56,861 nucleotides of DNA from Prevotellaceae bacterium UBA4336 (lineage in GTDB: Bacteria; Bacteroidota; Bacteroidia; Bacteroidales; Bacteroidaceae). The DNA lies in NCBI GenBank assembly GCA_002394305.1, contig DGTM01000040.1, positions 1-56,861 of the forward strand, written 5' to 3'. Position 1 is the stretch's first letter, and the number at the start of each line of letters is the position of its first letter. This document shows, piece by piece, positions 55,707 through 56,861 of the stretch. The notes below the pieces were generated by a model that saw only the letters and a program-made list of their open reading frames with translations, was not told the DNA's origin and did not search any database. The position numbers and the translations under genes were made by a program.

Positions 55707-56861
55707 TCAGATGCAAGCTTTTATAAACGACATGAACAAGGGATGCGGATGTAGCACCGTTGAGGAGTATTCAGGGTGGAACTGCGTTCCGATGTACCAA
55801 CGTAGGGACGGTATTTCCACAATCTCGACAAGGTTTGTGCCGGGGTTGATGCCAACGCACTTCATGCCCCCCTTCTCGTATTCCTCTTTATACCGATTGT
55901 TGAACTCATAGCGATGCCGATGCCTTTCTTTTATTGACCATTGACCATTGACCATTGACCATTGGCTTCCGTATGCTTCACAGGCACGGCTGCCTTCGGT
56001 GAGTTCGCAATCGTAAGCGCCAAGTCGCATGGTGCCGCCCATCTGCGTGACAGACTTCTGTTCTTCCATCATGTCGATGACGTTGTGTTCGGTCTGATTG
56101 TCCATCTCACTGCTGTTGGCATCCTCGTAGCCCAGCACATTCCTCGCAAACTCAATCACCATCATCTGCATACCGAGACAGATGCCGAAGGTTGGGATGT
56201 TGTGTGTTCGGGTGTGTTTGGCGGCGACAATCTTTCCTTCGATGCCACGCTGCCCGAAGCCTGGGCAGATGATGATGCCTGCCAGGCCTTCCAGCTTCTC
56301 AGCCACGTTCTCCTCCGTTATCTCTTCGCTGCTGATGAAGTGTAGCTTTGCCTTTACATTATTATATATACTTGCAAGATGAAGACTCTCGCGGATGCTC
56401 TTGTAGGCATCTTGCAGGTCGTACTTGCCGACCAAGCCGATGTTGATTTCACGTGTAGCACGACGCCAGCCACCGAGAAAGTTGCGCCAAGGTTTCATGG
56501 CAGGAGTCTCGCCGACGGGTATGCCTATCTTGCGCAGGATGGCAGCATCGAGTCCTTGCATCTGCATACTCACAGGTACTTCGTAGATGCTTGCCATGTC
56601 TTCGCTCTGCACTACGCATTCCAGGCTGACATTGCAGAACGAAGCCACCTTCAGACGCAATGCGTCGTCGAGGTGGCGTTCGGTTCGCAGCACAAGGATG
56701 TCGGGCTGGATGCCCATGCCTTGCAGTTCCTTGACGGAATGTTGGGTGGGCTTCGTCTTCAGTTCGTCGGCAGCTTTCAGATAAGGAACGTATGTGAGGT
56801 GTACGCAGACAGCGTCGCGCCCCAACTGCCACCGAAGCTGACGGATGGCTTCCATGAACGG
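55707..56861 (-). CDS. pyrG: CTP synthase (3' part)
   Basis: About 385 residues are present; the frame is open through the window edge, so about 160 N-terminal residues lie outside. It aminates UTP to CTP. EAIRQLRWQLGRDAVCVHLTYVPYLKAADELKTKPTQHS is split here only for mention of the region: the TYVPYL and KTKPTQHSV motifs belong to the synthetase domain. The glutaminase domain has GICLGMQMMVIEFARNV (Cys) and FHPEYSSTVLHP (His/Glu). A loop before RHRHRYEFNN is encoded by ATTGACC heptamers. The gene is followed at once by purF. Confidence 0.96.
   Translation of the reverse strand, partial: PFMEAIRQLRWQLGRDAVCVHLTYVPYLKAADELKTKPTQHSVKELQGMGIQPDILVLRTERHLDDALRLKVASFCNVSLECVVQSEDMASIYEVPVSMQMQGLDAAILRKIGIPVGETPAMKPWRNFLGGWRRATREINIGLVGKYDLQDAYKSIRESLHLASIYNNVKAKLHFISSEEITEENVAEKLEGLAGIIICPGFGQRGIEGKIVAAKHTRTHNIPTFGICLGMQMMVIEFARNVLGYEDANSSEMDNQTEHNVIDMMEEQKSVTQMGGTMRLGAYDCELTEGSRACEAYGSQWSMVNGQWSIKERHRHRYEFNNRYKEEYEKGGMKCVGINPGTNLVEIVEIPSLRWYIGTQFHPEYSSTVLHPHPLFMSFIKACI
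55933..55960 (-). repeat. ATTGACC heptamer repeat in pyrG, four units
   Basis: Four perfect 7-bp units; the reading gives WSMVNGQWSI in a loop of the glutaminase domain just before ERHRHRYEF. Confidence 0.9.

Overview
The window comes from a member of the Bacteroidales, most likely Prevotella or a close relative. Evidence for this: promoters of the TAnnTTTG / TTTG type, gene starts without strong Shine-Dalgarno sequences, SusC-era style lipoproteins and DUF4296/DUF4374/DUF4375 families, a PPi-dependent phosphofructokinase, and characteristic fusions of corrin-ring enzymes. The genus call is an inference; no rRNA or species marker is present. Gene density is high and nearly all of it can be assigned.

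Layout. 1-14501 is housekeeping: the end of PPi-phosphofructokinase and a membrane GH25 lysozyme (+), then on the minus strand rpiB-tkt, a small protein, a DUF4296 lipoprotein, lspA, a DksA-like protein, ileS, metH, smpB and a DUF4375 protein. 14502-14854 holds two divergent promoters and a complete cobalamin riboswitch. 14855-29812 (+) is a riboswitch-led transport and chelatase island: three TonB-dependent receptors, two exported CbiK-type chelatases, a DUF4374 lipoprotein, a CobN-like protein anchored at both ends, and an ExbB/MotA plus DUF2149 pair. 29847-34890 (+) holds cobB (in two overlapping pieces), pduO, cobQ, cobD, cbiB. 35040-37359 (-) holds cobS-cobU-cobT, and 37438-39619 (+) btuF-btuC. 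39614-46744 (-) holds a HAD phosphatase and four fused corrin-ring enzymes (CbiJ-CbiD, CbiG-CbiF, CbiE-CbiT, CobJ-CbiC). 47146-56861 (-) is a run of five glutamine-dependent amidotransferases: pyrG, purF, glmS, asnB and a CarA fused to half of CarB.

How it fits together. The centre is an almost complete anaerobic B12 route plus corrinoid uptake, next to the B12-dependent methionine synthase. Not seen in the window: CbiL, the uroporphyrinogen methyltransferase, the alpha-ribazole phosphatase, BtuD, and any cytoplasmic cobalt chelatase. The only CbiK proteins carry export signals and sit with a periplasm-facing CobN-like protein and a proton-channel pair, which resembles the haem-handling hmu system and suggests metal insertion into, or removal from, tetrapyrroles outside the cytoplasm.

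The least expected signal is repeat DNA inside genes. About nine GC-rich palindromic elements lie mostly within coding sequences (GH25, DUF4296, ileS twice, metH, carB, purF twice). They are nearly always read on the same strand and frame, giving peptides such as SLPLRGDLEG. In addition, about fourteen 7-bp or 8-bp tandem repeats lie inside loops of enzymes (cobN-like, cbiB, btuF, cbiJD, cbiET, carAB, asnB, pyrG), at start codons, and in one promoter. They also form the joint of the CarA-CarB fusion. Three longer tandem arrays with 21- or 22-bp units lie between genes.
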